DNA of 64,000 bases from JADLHS01 sp964553795 (GTDB taxonomy: Bacteria > Verrucomicrobiota > Verrucomicrobiia > Limisphaerales > JADLHS01): NCBI GenBank assembly GCA_964553795.1, contig CAZKMR010000010.1, positions 1-64,000 on the forward strand, given 5' to 3'. Position numbers and translations under genes: made by a program. Below are positions 51,565-60,696 of the stretch, piece by piece. The notes beneath the pieces are model-generated. The model saw only the letters and a program-made list of their open reading frames with translations. It was not told where the DNA came from and did not search any database. Every line of letters begins with the position of its first letter. Position 1 is the first letter of the stretch.

Positions 51565-52062
51565 ATGAAGACATTTCGTAACCTCACACTCGCAGCACTG
51601 GCGTTGGCCGCAACTTCGTTGCCGTTGGCGCAAGCTTATGACAAACCCGCTCCAAAAGGTGACATCGTCGCGGTGGCATCCAGCGCAGGAAGCTTCAATA
51701 CCCTGGTCGCCGCTGTGAAGGCGGCTGGTTTAGTGGAAACGTTGCAAGGACCAGGGCCGTTCACGGTGTTCGCTCCGACCGATGAAGCGTTCGCCAAACT
51801 TCCGAAAGGCACGGTGGAAGATCTGCTCAAACCCGAGAACAAAGAAAAACTCGTGGCGATCCTGACTTACCACGTCGTGCCAGGCAAAGTTACGGCTGCC
51901 GACGTCAAAACGATGAAAGCCAAGACGGTCAACGGCAAAGAGCTCAACCTCAAGGTTGCGGACGGCAAGGTGTCAGTGGACAACGCCACTGTGGTAAAAG
52001 CCGATGTAATGGCCAAGAACGGGGTCATTCACGTCATTGATCACGTCGTTCTGCCACAATAA
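51565..52062 (+). CDS. Secreted single-domain fasciclin (FAS1) protein
   Basis: The 165-residue protein has a clear signal peptide (cleavage near LAQAYDKP, about residue 25) and one FAS1 domain with FNTLVAAVKAAGLVETL, the H1 box GPFTVFAPTDEAFAKLP, the YH motif LTYHVVPGK and the H2 box GVIHVIDHVVLPQ at the end. FAS1 domains mediate adhesion or ligand binding outside the cell. The start is ATG 51565, where the signal peptide begins. A GC-rich hairpin follows and then a three-domain fasciclin gene, so the two are a functional pair. Confidence 0.93.
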   Translation: MKTFRNLTLAALALAATSLPLAQAYDKPAPKGDIVAVASSAGSFNTLVAAVKAAGLVETLQGPGPFTVFAPTDEAFAKLPKGTVEDLLKPENKEKLVAILTYHVVPGKVTAADVKTMKAKTVNGKELNLKVADGKVSVDNATVVKADVMAKNGVIHVIDHVVLPQ

Positions 52063-52074
52063 TCACCCGTCATC

Positions 52075-52112
52075 CCCGGTGCGCCAGGACCACCGGATTT
52101 CGGCGCACCGGG
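52075..52112 (+). terminator. Hairpin between the two fasciclin genes
   Basis: CCCGGTGCGCC (52075-52085) pairs perfectly with GGCGCACCGGG (52102-52112), an 11-base stem with a 16-base loop. No T-run follows directly, so it could be an mRNA-stabilising end for the first gene or a weak terminator giving unequal expression of the two. Confidence 0.5.
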
Positions 52113-52154
52113 ACAAAACAGGATCACACCCCATCCTTTAATTGTTTAATTGTT

Positions 52155-53498
52155 ATGAAAACTTTGCTCCATCTCCGTAACGCTTCCAGATTCTTGGCGG
52201 TCATTTTGGGTTTCAGCCTGACATTTAGTCCGGATGCGGCCTCGGCCGGTCAACGTGGCGGTAATGGCAATCTGGTTCAACGCCTGGAACGTGACGGCCG
52301 CTTCACGACGCTCTTGACGGCACTTGAAGTCGCGGGACTCAAAGACACCGTTGCATCCGGTGGCACATTCACCCTGTTTGCGCCAACGGACGCCGCCTTC
52401 GCCAGTCTGCCGCCCGGCACCGTGGAATCCCTGGTGACCAACGTGCCCGCGTTGCAAAACGTTTTGCTCTATCACGTATTGGGAGGGCGGGAGAGCCTCT
52501 TCGACCTCGTGAAGCAAAGCACCGCGACGACGCTCCAGGGAAATCCGGTCCTTGCGTTGCGCGAAGGATTCAAAATCCGCATCAACGGGCAAAAAGTTGA
52601 TTACCCGTCCTTGCCGGCATCGAACGGAATTATTCATCCTGTCGCGGGCGTATTGATTCCACCGGCGGAAGATATTCAGATCAACAGTCTGGTGGACGTG
52701 CTGGCACTGGATGGCCGGTTCACCACGCTCATTACTGCGGTGCAAGCGGCTGGGCTAGCTGACGCGTTGACCACCGGTGGCCCGTTGACGGTCTTCGCCC
52801 CGACCGACGACGCTTTCGCGGCGCTGCCGCCTGGCACAGTCGAATCGCTCATCACCAATGTGCCCGCGTTGCAGAACATTCTGCTTTATCACGTTGTGGG
52901 AAAAGAAATCAGCGGGTTGAAGTTGCTGGATCGCCGGCCGATTGAGACGTTGCAAGGCGCTACGGTGGACACCACATTCAAGCGCAGCGGCTTGTTTATC
53001 AACGATGCGGAAGTCATCAACGCCGATGTGAACACACCCAATGGCGTTATCCACGTGATCGGTGGCGTGCTGTTGCCGCCCCCGCCCAAATCCAATCTGC
53101 TCGATCTGCTCAAGAACGACGGCCGTTACACAACGCTCGTCACCGCGCTCGAGTTGGCCGGGTTGGATGGCGCGTTGACCGGTGATTCTGCCTTGACCGT
53201 ATTCGCCCCCACGGACGAGGCTTTCGCCAAAGTGCCTGCCGCTGCGCTTGCGGATTTGATCGCTGATAAAGAGGCGTTGACGGCGGTGCTGCTTTATCAC
53301 GTGGTCGATGGCGACCAATCCGCGCGGGAACTATTGCGGGAACGCAAGGTGGAAACCCTCCAGGGTTCGGACGTATGGGTTTATTACTGGCGCGGCAAAG
53401 TCCTCGTGAACAAATCACAGGTGATTGACGCCGATCGCGAAGCCAGTAACGGCCGCATCCACGGGATCAACGCCGTTTTGTTCCCTCCGGCGCATTGA
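52155..53498 (+). CDS. Secreted protein with three fasciclin (FAS1) domains
   Basis: The 447-residue protein has a signal peptide (cleavage near ASAGQRG, about residue 31) followed by three FAS1 domains (about 38-170, 175-310 and 315-447). Each starts with an L..L..DGR(F/Y)TTL segment, has the H1 box (FTLFAPTDAAFASLP, LTVFAPTDDAFAALP, LTVFAPTDEAFAKVP), the YHV motif and a terminal G-I-H box. Domains 1 and 2 share GTVESLxTNVPALQNxLLYHV, indicating internal duplication. There is no anchor, so it is probably secreted or in the periplasm, perhaps as an adhesive or matrix protein. Confidence 0.93.
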   Translation: MKTLLHLRNASRFLAVILGFSLTFSPDAASAGQRGGNGNLVQRLERDGRFTTLLTALEVAGLKDTVASGGTFTLFAPTDAAFASLPPGTVESLVTNVPALQNVLLYHVLGGRESLFDLVKQSTATTLQGNPVLALREGFKIRINGQKVDYPSLPASNGIIHPVAGVLIPPAEDIQINSLVDVLALDGRFTTLITAVQAAGLADALTTGGPLTVFAPTDDAFAALPPGTVESLITNVPALQNILLYHVVGKEISGLKLLDRRPIETLQGATVDTTFKRSGLFINDAEVINADVNTPNGVIHVIGGVLLPPPPKSNLLDLLKNDGRYTTLVTALELAGLDGALTGDSALTVFAPTDEAFAKVPAAALADLIADKEALTAVLLYHVVDGDQSARELLRERKVETLQGSDVWVYYWRGKVLVNKSQVIDADREASNGRIHGINAVLFPPAH

Positions 53499-53561
53499 GA
53501 CCGATGCGCCGGTGTCGGGTTCGACCGATCAAACCTGGCTGAATCAAGGAAGGCAGGTTTG

Positions 53562-53597
53562 GAGGCGGAGAGCGACGGCTCTCCGCCTCGATTTGTT
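53562..53597 (+). terminator. Intrinsic terminator after the fasciclin pair
   Basis: GAGGCGGAGAGC (53562-53573) pairs perfectly with GCTCTCCGCCTC (53578-53589) around a GACG loop, and ATTTGTT follows. The 12-base GC-rich stem with a T-rich tail, 63 bases after the stop codon, fits a factor-independent terminator. Confidence 0.75.
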
Positions 53598-54681
53598 GGT
53601 GTCAACGTTCTTGAATCCGGGGAGAATTCGGCTTGTGCACAATCCTGACCCTTCATTTTCCTCAATGGACATTCTTATACCGGCGTCATTTGTCACCGGC
53701 CTGATAATGGGCCTTCCTTCGGTTCGGTGACAAAGCCCGGTCTGCCGTTTAGCCTCCCAGAATACGAGGAATTTTTTTCAGTGGAGCGGCACTGGATACT
53801 TCTGTGCTATGCGCTGATTCGGGTTAAGTGCGCAATCTAAGCGGAGTTGGATTCCACTTTTGAGGCAGAAATTGGCGGAGTGAAGTCGTGCTCAGGAAAC
53901 CGGCAGCGGGCGCAACAACGCCAGCGCGACGCCGATGATGACGCCCAAAAGTGTTGCCAGCAGGATTTTCCGTCCGGTCAAGCCGAGCTCGCGGCGCAAA
54001 TCGTTGAGTTGGCGGGATGCCGTCAAATTCATGCTTGGAGAACAAGCACGGCGAATACCAGGCGCCGATGATTGCCAATCAGCGAAACAAAAACCGGGTC
54101 AACTAGCCAGAGGGTGGCCGGATGACCCGGGGAATTTCGATTAGTTCAAGTGCGAGACCGTGTAGGGACCGATGCCGACCGGAACTATCAGCCGACATCG
54201 AAATTGTAAATTCTTCAAAGAGCAATTCGGCTGGAAGCCGGGGCGTTGCATTTTGAGGCAACGCAAATTCACAGGGTAAGACGGGATTGGCTTTTTTGTG
54301 TTCAAAAATTTTCGCCCGATTTTTTCAAATGCGAGGTCAGGTGGAGTGCGGCGGTGGACTCATCGGGTGGCTGCGTGATGCGGTGGCGGCTGGCGTGGAC
54401 GCGGGTGTTCATTGTTAACAGGAGAGGATGGCAGTTAGGATTACGCCCACGCCGGCCGCTTCGCATGTATCGAGGGAAAGTCTCACCAGATTGAAATTTG
54501 CGGTGCAGCCGTGTTTGCGCCGCGGCGTTGAAGATTTGGTTCGCAACTTTCCCGGTAGTTTGTGGTTTGGAAATCAGGCGCAACGACAGGCTGGCAAAGC
54601 GGTTGGAGCCATGATTGGAAGTATTGGGAAAACAAAAACACGTTCATGTGGCTTCTGGATTCGTGATTGAGAGCGCAAGTT
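53598..54681. other. Long intergenic stretch with one small gene
   Basis: Apart from the small membrane protein gene at 53892-54032, I see no convincing gene here. Other open frames have unnatural composition and no recognisable domain. A T-rich run (AATTTTTTTCAG, about 53771-53782) may be the end of a plus-strand transcript. No repeat family from the rest of the window was recognised. Confidence 0.5.
53892..54032 (-). CDS. Small single-pass membrane protein (46 residues)
   Basis: The minus strand encodes a 46-residue peptide from ATG at 54032 to TGA at 53892. It has a soluble, charged N-terminal half (SRQLNDLRRELGLTGRK) and one strongly hydrophobic helix (about 24-40, ILLATLLGVIIGVALALL), ending in RPLPVS. 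Codon use is GC-rich at third positions as in neighbouring genes, and the amphipathic-plus-membrane layout is unlikely by chance. No family was recognised and no Shine-Dalgarno sequence is evident. Role unknown. Confidence 0.5.
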   Translation of the reverse strand: MNLTASRQLNDLRRELGLTGRKILLATLLGVIIGVALALLRPLPVS

Positions 54682-56226
54682 ATGGTCGATAACAATATGC
54701 GAATGTTTTCGAAAGCACTAACAGGGGCCACTCTCGTGTGGCTGGGGGGCATGCTTTCCGGCGGTAGCACCGCAGCGGAATACAAAGGCAAACAAACCGT
54801 GTCCAACCCGGCGGCGACAGCGAACATTCATCCACCGCAAGTGAAGCGGGAATTTCGCGGCGTGTGGATCGCAACGGTGGACAACATTGATTGGCCGTCG
54901 CGCAATGACTTGAGCACGGCGGAACAGAAAGCGGAGTTGCTCGTGCTGCTGGACCGGGCCGTGGCGTTGAAGCTCAATGCGATTATTTTCCAGGTGCGGC
55001 CCCAGTGCGACGCGCTGTATCCCTCAGCGCTGGAGCCGTGGTCGGAGTTTCTGACGGGACGGATGGGCAGGGCGCCGAGTCCGGCGTGGGATCCGTTGGA
55101 GTTCATCATTGCGGAATCGCACAAGCGCGGCTTGGAGTTGCACGCCTGGTTCAATCCTTATCGCGCCTTGCATCCGGCGGCGAAAGGGCCGGTGTCCGCC
55201 AATCACATCAGCAAAACCAAACCGCAGTTGGTCCGGGAATACGGCAAGTATCTCTGGCTGGATCCCGGAGAACGCGAAGTGCAGGACTTTTCATTGGCTG
55301 TCATCATGGACGTCGTGAAACGCTACGATGTCGATGGCGTGCACATGGATGACTATTTTTATCCGTATCCGGAGAAGGATGCGCACGGTGCGGACATCAG
55401 TTTTCCTGACGACGCCAGTTGGCAGAAGTATGGCAAGAACACGAAGCTCAGTCGGGACGACTGGCGCCGCGAGAATGCCAATGTCTTCGTGCGGCGCGTC
55501 CATGAAGCCGTTCAAAGAGAGAAGCCGTGGGTGAAATTTGGCGTCAGTCCATTCGGGATCTGGCGTCCGGGCCATCCGGCCCAAATCAAAGGTTTTGATC
55601 AATACGGAAAGCTGTATGCGGACGCGCGCAAATGGTTGATGAACGGTTGGGTCGATTACTTTGCCCCGCAATTGTATTGGCCGATTGATCAGCCGGCACA
55701 GAGTTTTCCGGTCTTGCTAAATTGGTGGCATCAACAGAATCCAAAGAAGCGTCACATTTGGCCGGGGTTAGCAATTTCGCGTTTGAACGAAGGCTGGAAA
55801 GCGGAGGAAATTGTGCGGCAGGTGCAGTTGACGCAAAAGCAGCCTGTCAGTGCCGGACAGATTTTCTTCAGCATGAAACATTTCAACCGGCACGCGAGTT
55901 TGGTGAAGGCGCTGGAAGCCGGGCCGTTCAGTGAACCCGCCTTGATTCCTGAATCGCCGTGGCTGGCCACGCCGCCGCCAGCAAAACCCACCGTGACGGC
56001 CTCGCGCGGGAATTCCACGCACATCAATTGGACTGCCGGTGTGGGTGAGTCGCCGGCGCAGTGGGTTTTGCAGGTGCGCCTGCCGACCGGCTGGCAAACT
56101 CGGATTCTTTCAGGCGACACCCGCTCGGTGACGTTAGCGTCCGACGATGTGGATGCGGTGGCGGTGAGCGCGGTCAATCGGGCGGGCGTCACCAGTAGTC
56201 CCGCCGTCAGCCGGGTCAAACGTTGA
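54682..56226 (+). CDS. GHL10-type glycoside hydrolase (DUF187 family)
   Basis: From ATG 54682 the protein has 514 residues with an N-terminal signal sequence (about 13-35) and a TIM-barrel of the GHL10/YngK family: FRGVWIATVDNIDWPS, LNAIIFQVRPQCDALYPS, GLELHAWFNPYRAL, DVDGVHMDDYFYPYP and VDYFAPQLYWPIDQPAQSF. A fibronectin III-like domain forms the C-terminus (about 430-514). Family members are thought to act on glycans, some on peptidoglycan-derived sugars; the acidic residues of the HMDDYFYP strand are likely catalytic. It is probably secreted. Nearby later in-frame ATGs (54697, 54703) are also possible starts. Confidence 0.88.
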   Translation: MVDNNMRMFSKALTGATLVWLGGMLSGGSTAAEYKGKQTVSNPAATANIHPPQVKREFRGVWIATVDNIDWPSRNDLSTAEQKAELLVLLDRAVALKLNAIIFQVRPQCDALYPSALEPWSEFLTGRMGRAPSPAWDPLEFIIAESHKRGLELHAWFNPYRALHPAAKGPVSANHISKTKPQLVREYGKYLWLDPGEREVQDFSLAVIMDVVKRYDVDGVHMDDYFYPYPEKDAHGADISFPDDASWQKYGKNTKLSRDDWRRENANVFVRRVHEAVQREKPWVKFGVSPFGIWRPGHPAQIKGFDQYGKLYADARKWLMNGWVDYFAPQLYWPIDQPAQSFPVLLNWWHQQNPKKRHIWPGLAISRLNEGWKAEEIVRQVQLTQKQPVSAGQIFFSMKHFNRHASLVKALEAGPFSEPALIPESPWLATPPPAKPTVTASRGNSTHINWTAGVGESPAQWVLQVRLPTGWQTRILSGDTRSVTLASDDVDAVAVSAVNRAGVTSSPAVSRVKR

Positions 56227-56302
56227 TGGCGGCAACGGGAATTTGTGCGGCATCGCGTTGGAACGCTTGCATTGGAGCGGGCGGGTTTTCTATGCTACAG
56301 CC

Positions 56303-56458
56303 ATGAATTTGCTTTGGGCCACGTTGATTCATCTCTTCATTGCTGCTCTGCTCGGAGCAGGCATCATCATGTTGATGCATGGCAAGCCGGCGTTGTTGAT
56401 TGTCGGCGGACTCGTTTACACGCTGGTTTTCGCCAAAGTCGGCTGCGCGTCGCATTGA
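56303..56458 (+). CDS. Small two-helix membrane protein (51 residues)
   Basis: The peptide has two hydrophobic helices (about 4-24 and 30-44) joined by HGKPA, ending VGCASH. It begins at ATG 56303 about 76 bases after the glycoside hydrolase. Composition and codon use favour a real inner membrane protein over a chance frame. No family was recognised. It converges on the subtilase gene, with stops 7 bases apart. Confidence 0.6.
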   Translation: MNLLWATLIHLFIAALLGAGIIMLMHGKPALLIVGGLVYTLVFAKVGCASH

Positions 56459-56465
56459 GCGGCGT

Positions 56466-57890
56466 TCATTTTCCGGCCGGAATAATCAGCAATTGCTGAA
56501 TTTTGGGGATGACTTGCGTCCAGGGAAGTCCCGAAGTGTCGGCCACGCCCGCCGCTACCCCGGCGGCCGCAGCGGAGGAAACGGACGTGCCGCGTGAGGC
56601 ATACACCAAGCCGTTGAAGTAAAACAACACCACGCCCGGCGCCGCCGCATCTGGAGTGGTCCCCACATTTGCGTATGAAGCGACCTGACCGCGCTCCGTG
56701 GCTGTCACTGCCACGACATCCGGGATGGCCGCGGGATAAAAAGGGACGTTGCTCCCGTCATTGCCAACAGCCGCGAAGACCGGGACGTTTTGTTCGCTGA
56801 GAAATTTCACCACGTCGTAAAGCACCTGCGTTTCGCCATACCCGCCAAGGCTGTCGTTGATGACGGTGGCGCCGCGTTTGTAGGCTTCGTACATTCCGAG
56901 CGCGACCGAAAACGTATCCGCTGTCGGGCTGTTGCCAAAAACATCCACGGAGATGACTTGCACGGAAGTGTTGTTGTTGCCGACCGCTTGTTGCAGGGCC
57001 TGAGCCAGAGCGTTCAGCATCGCATCGGCATGAGTGGGGGACGACGAACTGGTCGTGGTGTCGCCGGCCAACGAAAGGCGTTCTTTGATCAGTTGTTCCA
57101 GCGTTGCGTCCTGCTTTTGCAACGCGGTATCCACGAGCCCTACGACGACCTGATTGCCGTCCCGTTGCACGGGGGAGAAGTTGAGTTTGGTCTGGGGCGC
57201 GGCGCGACCGCCGAGATTCTGCGGCGTGAACGGCGGATCGACGTAATAATTATACTCCACCCCGGCGACGTCTGAATTCGCCAACAATTTCTGGCGCGCG
57301 GCTTCGGCGGCTTCCTCGGATTCGAATTGGAAGCGATACGCGTGCAACTCCGGAATGCGGTCCACGATTTTGGCGCCGAGCGACCTGGCCAGGGCTTCAA
57401 CATCCGTGCCGGGTTTGACGCGCACGATGAGTTCGTTGGGAACGCGTTTGGGCTGGGGCACAGATCGCACATGCGCATTGCGGACCTGACGCGTGGCGTT
57501 GTTCATCGCGGTGCGAAAGACGTAGAGGCGCGGCGGCCCGTTGGTTTGCGGCAACAGGGCGTAGTTCATTTCGCCCAACAACCGCCGCAACGCCTGGTTT
57601 ACCGGAAGCTCGCTAAATTTGACGGACGAACGGAAACGGTCATCCGGCTCGACGAACACGTGCCAGCCGGTTTGCTCCGCGATGTTTTCCAGCAAGCTGA
57701 GCAATTCCCAATCCCGCACATCGGCGGACATTCGTTCCTTATCCTTGTCCCACACGAGCGAGTTGGTCTCGGCCGCGGCTGACGAGGCGGCGCACCAGCC
57801 GGCCAGCAGCAACAACCCCGCGAGCATCAGCCGGTGTGGAAAAAATGCCTTCACTCGTGGTTGGATGGTAAAAGTGCTTCTCATGTTCAA
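56466..57890 (-). CDS. Subtilisin-like (S8) protease with STN-like N-terminal domain
   Basis: The 474-residue protein has a signal sequence (about 18-40), a domain like secretin/TonB short N-terminal (STN) modules (about 55-127), a fervidolysin-like propeptide (VPNELIVRVKPGTDVEALA to VEYNYYVDPP, about 150-220) and an S8 peptidase domain. Catalytic residues appear to be Asp254 (VGLVDTAL), His287 (SPTHADAML), oxyanion Asn377 (AAVGNDGSN) and Ser436 (RGTSVSSA). The contexts of His (HxDA rather than HGTH) and Ser (GTSVSSA rather than GTSMAAP) are unusual, so activity is likely but not certain. It is probably exported. It is followed downstream in the same orientation only by intergenic DNA. Confidence 0.85.
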   Translation of the reverse strand: MNMRSTFTIQPRVKAFFPHRLMLAGLLLLAGWCAASSAAAETNSLVWDKDKERMSADVRDWELLSLLENIAEQTGWHVFVEPDDRFRSSVKFSELPVNQALRRLLGEMNYALLPQTNGPPRLYVFRTAMNNATRQVRNAHVRSVPQPKRVPNELIVRVKPGTDVEALARSLGAKIVDRIPELHAYRFQFESEEAAEAARQKLLANSDVAGVEYNYYVDPPFTPQNLGGRAAPQTKLNFSPVQRDGNQVVVGLVDTALQKQDATLEQLIKERLSLAGDTTTSSSSPTHADAMLNALAQALQQAVGNNNTSVQVISVDVFGNSPTADTFSVALGMYEAYKRGATVINDSLGGYGETQVLYDVVKFLSEQNVPVFAAVGNDGSNVPFYPAAIPDVVAVTATERGQVASYANVGTTPDAAAPGVVLFYFNGLVYASRGTSVSSAAAAGVAAGVADTSGLPWTQVIPKIQQLLIIPAGK

Positions 57891-57897
57891 GCAGGCC

Positions 57898-60486
57898 TCA
57901 CGGAGTTTTCACACGATAAAACTGTTGGCCGGCGGCATGGTTTGTTTCCGTCCATTGTCCCCACGAGTTTGTCGGCGTGACGGCGGCGCGCAATCCGAAA
58001 TTCTCCACTAGACTCGTCGTGCTGAGAATCTGATAACTGCGTCCTGCCGTAGCCGGCCAGGCGAGCGTCGGCTGCGCCGCCAACACCGCGACCTTGAAGG
58101 GCGGTTCCGCGCCGATGATGCGCATCCACCTGGTCTCGGTGCGGTATTGCGTCCCGTTGTTATGGGTCACCACCGCGTAAAAGGGATGTCGGCCAATGCC
58201 GAGGTAAGCGGCAGGAATGGCGAACGTCGCGCTGGTTACATTATTCGACGCGCCGAGTGAGCCACCGGTGCTGAACAATTCGATTCGCGCGATGCCGCTG
58301 GTGTTCGCGGCCACGGCGAATTGCAGCGTGGCTTCGAGCGCGGTGTTGGTGTCGCCCAAGAGTGTCGTGAACGTCGCGGACCACGGATTATTCTGAATGC
58401 GAATCGAACGGCGGATGTGCGTTTGCGTGCGGACGTGGCTGCCTTCGTAGGCGACCGCGGTCAACTCGTGATAACCATCGGCGTTCGTGGTGGTTTGAAA
58501 TGGAAAACTCAAAGTCCAATTCGTCAACCCGGCAGTAAGATAGAGATGATTGCGCGGGCGCAAGTCGGCGAGATTGTCCTCCAACCTTCCAGTCATGGTT
58601 GGGCTGATCGAGAACGAGCCGGTCAAGTGTGCTTGAATTTGCGCTTCGTGCCAGCCCGCCGCGCGGGCCCGCAGATTGAATACCGCGGCTGGATCGTTGT
58701 TGGCGGTTGCACCGACGATCAAATCCTCTGCGATGACCCCATCCGAACCGGTCAACGCCACGTTGGCGTTGATCGCGTTCACCAGTGATTGCGCAAAAAT
58801 CTGCATGTCCACGTAGATGTTGCCGCTGCTGGGCGACGTGTTGGTTACCGAAATTGTCGTCATCAAACCATTGGTCCGAGTGACGGTCATTTGCAAATAA
58901 TCATTCGTGACGACTTCGCCAACGATGGTGAACTGCCGAATGCCGCGAGCGGGCGTATCGAGAAAATTACTGCGACTGGCAGATATGAAAGACGTCAGCA
59001 ACGCGGCACTGCCGATGGAACTGGTGGCGCTGACCGCGACATTCGAACCGGGAGTGTTCAAACTCATGCTCTGCAATTCAATGCGGTCGCCGTGGGCAAA
59101 GGCCGCTACTTTGGTCGCATTGCTGAACGCATTTGCGTTCAACCGCAGCACCAGATTGCTGGTCACCGCGGCGAGGGTCGCATTCGCCGGCACTGTGTAG
59201 TTTGTGGTGAAGCCATTCAGGGTCACTGAGAGAATGTTGTTTTGACGCGGAGGCATGTTGCTCACGGTATGCAGCAGTTGTCCGTTGAGAAACAAATCCA
59301 CTTGTTGCACGGGGCGAGTGATGGAATCGGAAACATATTGAATACTCAAGTTGGTCGTTCCACTGAGCACGGCGTTCTCGGGCGGGTTGTTCCATGCGCC
59401 ATGAGCCGGGAGCGCGAATGGGGCGGCGAGGGGTTCGCCGACGAGAATGCCTTGATATGGATTGGTCAGGCTTTGGTAGTAGCATTCCGCGATGGAGAAG
59501 CCGCGCGCCTGGTAGAAATAATTTTGCGCCGCGGGGAATTTGCCGGGATACGCGCAAGGTTCGGTGACGGTGCCGTAGCTGGCGGTCGCGCCATGGTTGA
59601 TGAAATCCATCGCCGTCGTGTGGTCAATGGGTTCAAAGAGAAATCCGCCAAAGGACGTCAGGTTGTCCACCATGGCGCCGGGCACAATCGGCGGATTGAA
59701 CAGAGTGAAAACCTGTACGCCATTCTGAAACCCGAGCAGCGGTCCGAGCCCCGTGGTGGTGGAAATGTTGGTGAGTGCGACGCGATAATTGCCGCGCAAT
59801 CGCGTGTTCTGGATCACATTGTCCGCTTGCAAATAACGCAGACGCCGCACGACATCGAATGTCTTGGCGATGAATACCGTTTGGGTTGGGAACGTGGCGT
59901 CGCTGGCGACGCCCAGATCGACCAGCGCTTTGGCCTTGGTGAGATTGGTGGCGGTCAGGAGAAACGTCAGCCACGAATTACTCGTGGCGCTGATGGGCGG
60001 CGTAGCGCGGAAAATACTTTCGCTGCCGGCGTAGAGATTCGTGGTGCCATTGGCCATGGTGCAGGCCAGGAACGGATCAGCGGGATTATCCTTGAAACCA
60101 TAGAACAGCGCTGCGGTGGTGCTGTTGAAATTATTCGTCACGTTGACGGTGCTGTTGGTGATGCGATACGGGATGTCCATGCCCAAGACCACGAAATCAA
60201 TCTGATTGGTCAGCTGGCGATTGGCCAACGCCGTGGTCAGGGGAAGGCGCAGGGAAGATTCAAATTCCGCCAACGTCCAGGTCGTGTTGCCGCCGGGCCA
60301 GTTGATGCGCAGTAGATTTTGGGGCGGCACGCCGCGCTGTTCACAGTAATAGTTGCCGAGCTGGACGGAATTGGTGCTGTTCTGATTGACGACGACCAAC
60401 ACATTCAGGCCGCTGCCGCCAGCCCAGGTCGTCCCGCCGGAGGCAAACAGCCACAACAACAAAATGATCGGTCGGATCCGTGCCAT
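57898..60486 (-). CDS. TIGR03790 family secreted protein
   Basis: I start at ATG 60486, where a signal peptide begins (PIILLLWLFASGGTTWAGG). The 862-residue protein opens with the TIGR03790-type domain: LNVLVVVNQNSTNSVQLGNYY, RGVPPQNLLRINWP and IDFVVLGMDIPYRI. The remainder is Asn/Thr/Ser-rich and beta-strand-like (about 450-860), with Ig-like segments near 760-860. The family occurs mostly in Verrucomicrobiota, Planctomycetota and Acidobacteriota and has no known function. The gene is 7 bases upstream of the subtilase in the same direction, so the two may be co-transcribed, possibly as a substrate/protease or surface pair. Confidence 0.85.
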   Translation of the reverse strand: MARIRPIILLLWLFASGGTTWAGGSGLNVLVVVNQNSTNSVQLGNYYCEQRGVPPQNLLRINWPGGNTTWTLAEFESSLRLPLTTALANRQLTNQIDFVVLGMDIPYRITNSTVNVTNNFNSTTAALFYGFKDNPADPFLACTMANGTTNLYAGSESIFRATPPISATSNSWLTFLLTATNLTKAKALVDLGVASDATFPTQTVFIAKTFDVVRRLRYLQADNVIQNTRLRGNYRVALTNISTTTGLGPLLGFQNGVQVFTLFNPPIVPGAMVDNLTSFGGFLFEPIDHTTAMDFINHGATASYGTVTEPCAYPGKFPAAQNYFYQARGFSIAECYYQSLTNPYQGILVGEPLAAPFALPAHGAWNNPPENAVLSGTTNLSIQYVSDSITRPVQQVDLFLNGQLLHTVSNMPPRQNNILSVTLNGFTTNYTVPANATLAAVTSNLVLRLNANAFSNATKVAAFAHGDRIELQSMSLNTPGSNVAVSATSSIGSAALLTSFISASRSNFLDTPARGIRQFTIVGEVVTNDYLQMTVTRTNGLMTTISVTNTSPSSGNIYVDMQIFAQSLVNAINANVALTGSDGVIAEDLIVGATANNDPAAVFNLRARAAGWHEAQIQAHLTGSFSISPTMTGRLEDNLADLRPRNHLYLTAGLTNWTLSFPFQTTTNADGYHELTAVAYEGSHVRTQTHIRRSIRIQNNPWSATFTTLLGDTNTALEATLQFAVAANTSGIARIELFSTGGSLGASNNVTSATFAIPAAYLGIGRHPFYAVVTHNNGTQYRTETRWMRIIGAEPPFKVAVLAAQPTLAWPATAGRSYQILSTTSLVENFGLRAAVTPTNSWGQWTETNHAAGQQFYRVKTP

Positions 60487-60696
60487 GCTCACAAAACTTC
60501 GGTGAACTACCCGGCAAGTTACCGGCTCTGGCGCAACTTGCAGGTAAAATCTAAACATTCTTTCGGCCGGCAAACGGAGCGAAGTCGCTTGCCCGAAATT
60601 GCGATAATTAGCGGTCGTTTGCGGTGTTTTCGCCCGGCAAATTGCAAAACCAAACTTGCCCACGCCGACGCCCACTCATAGCCTGAACAACCTTTA

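Noticed and set aside
60487..60696. A feoA gene upstream of feoB.
   Set aside because: The interval is only 210 bases, contains no SH3-like FeoA frame and is mostly the leader of the divergent TIGR03790 gene.
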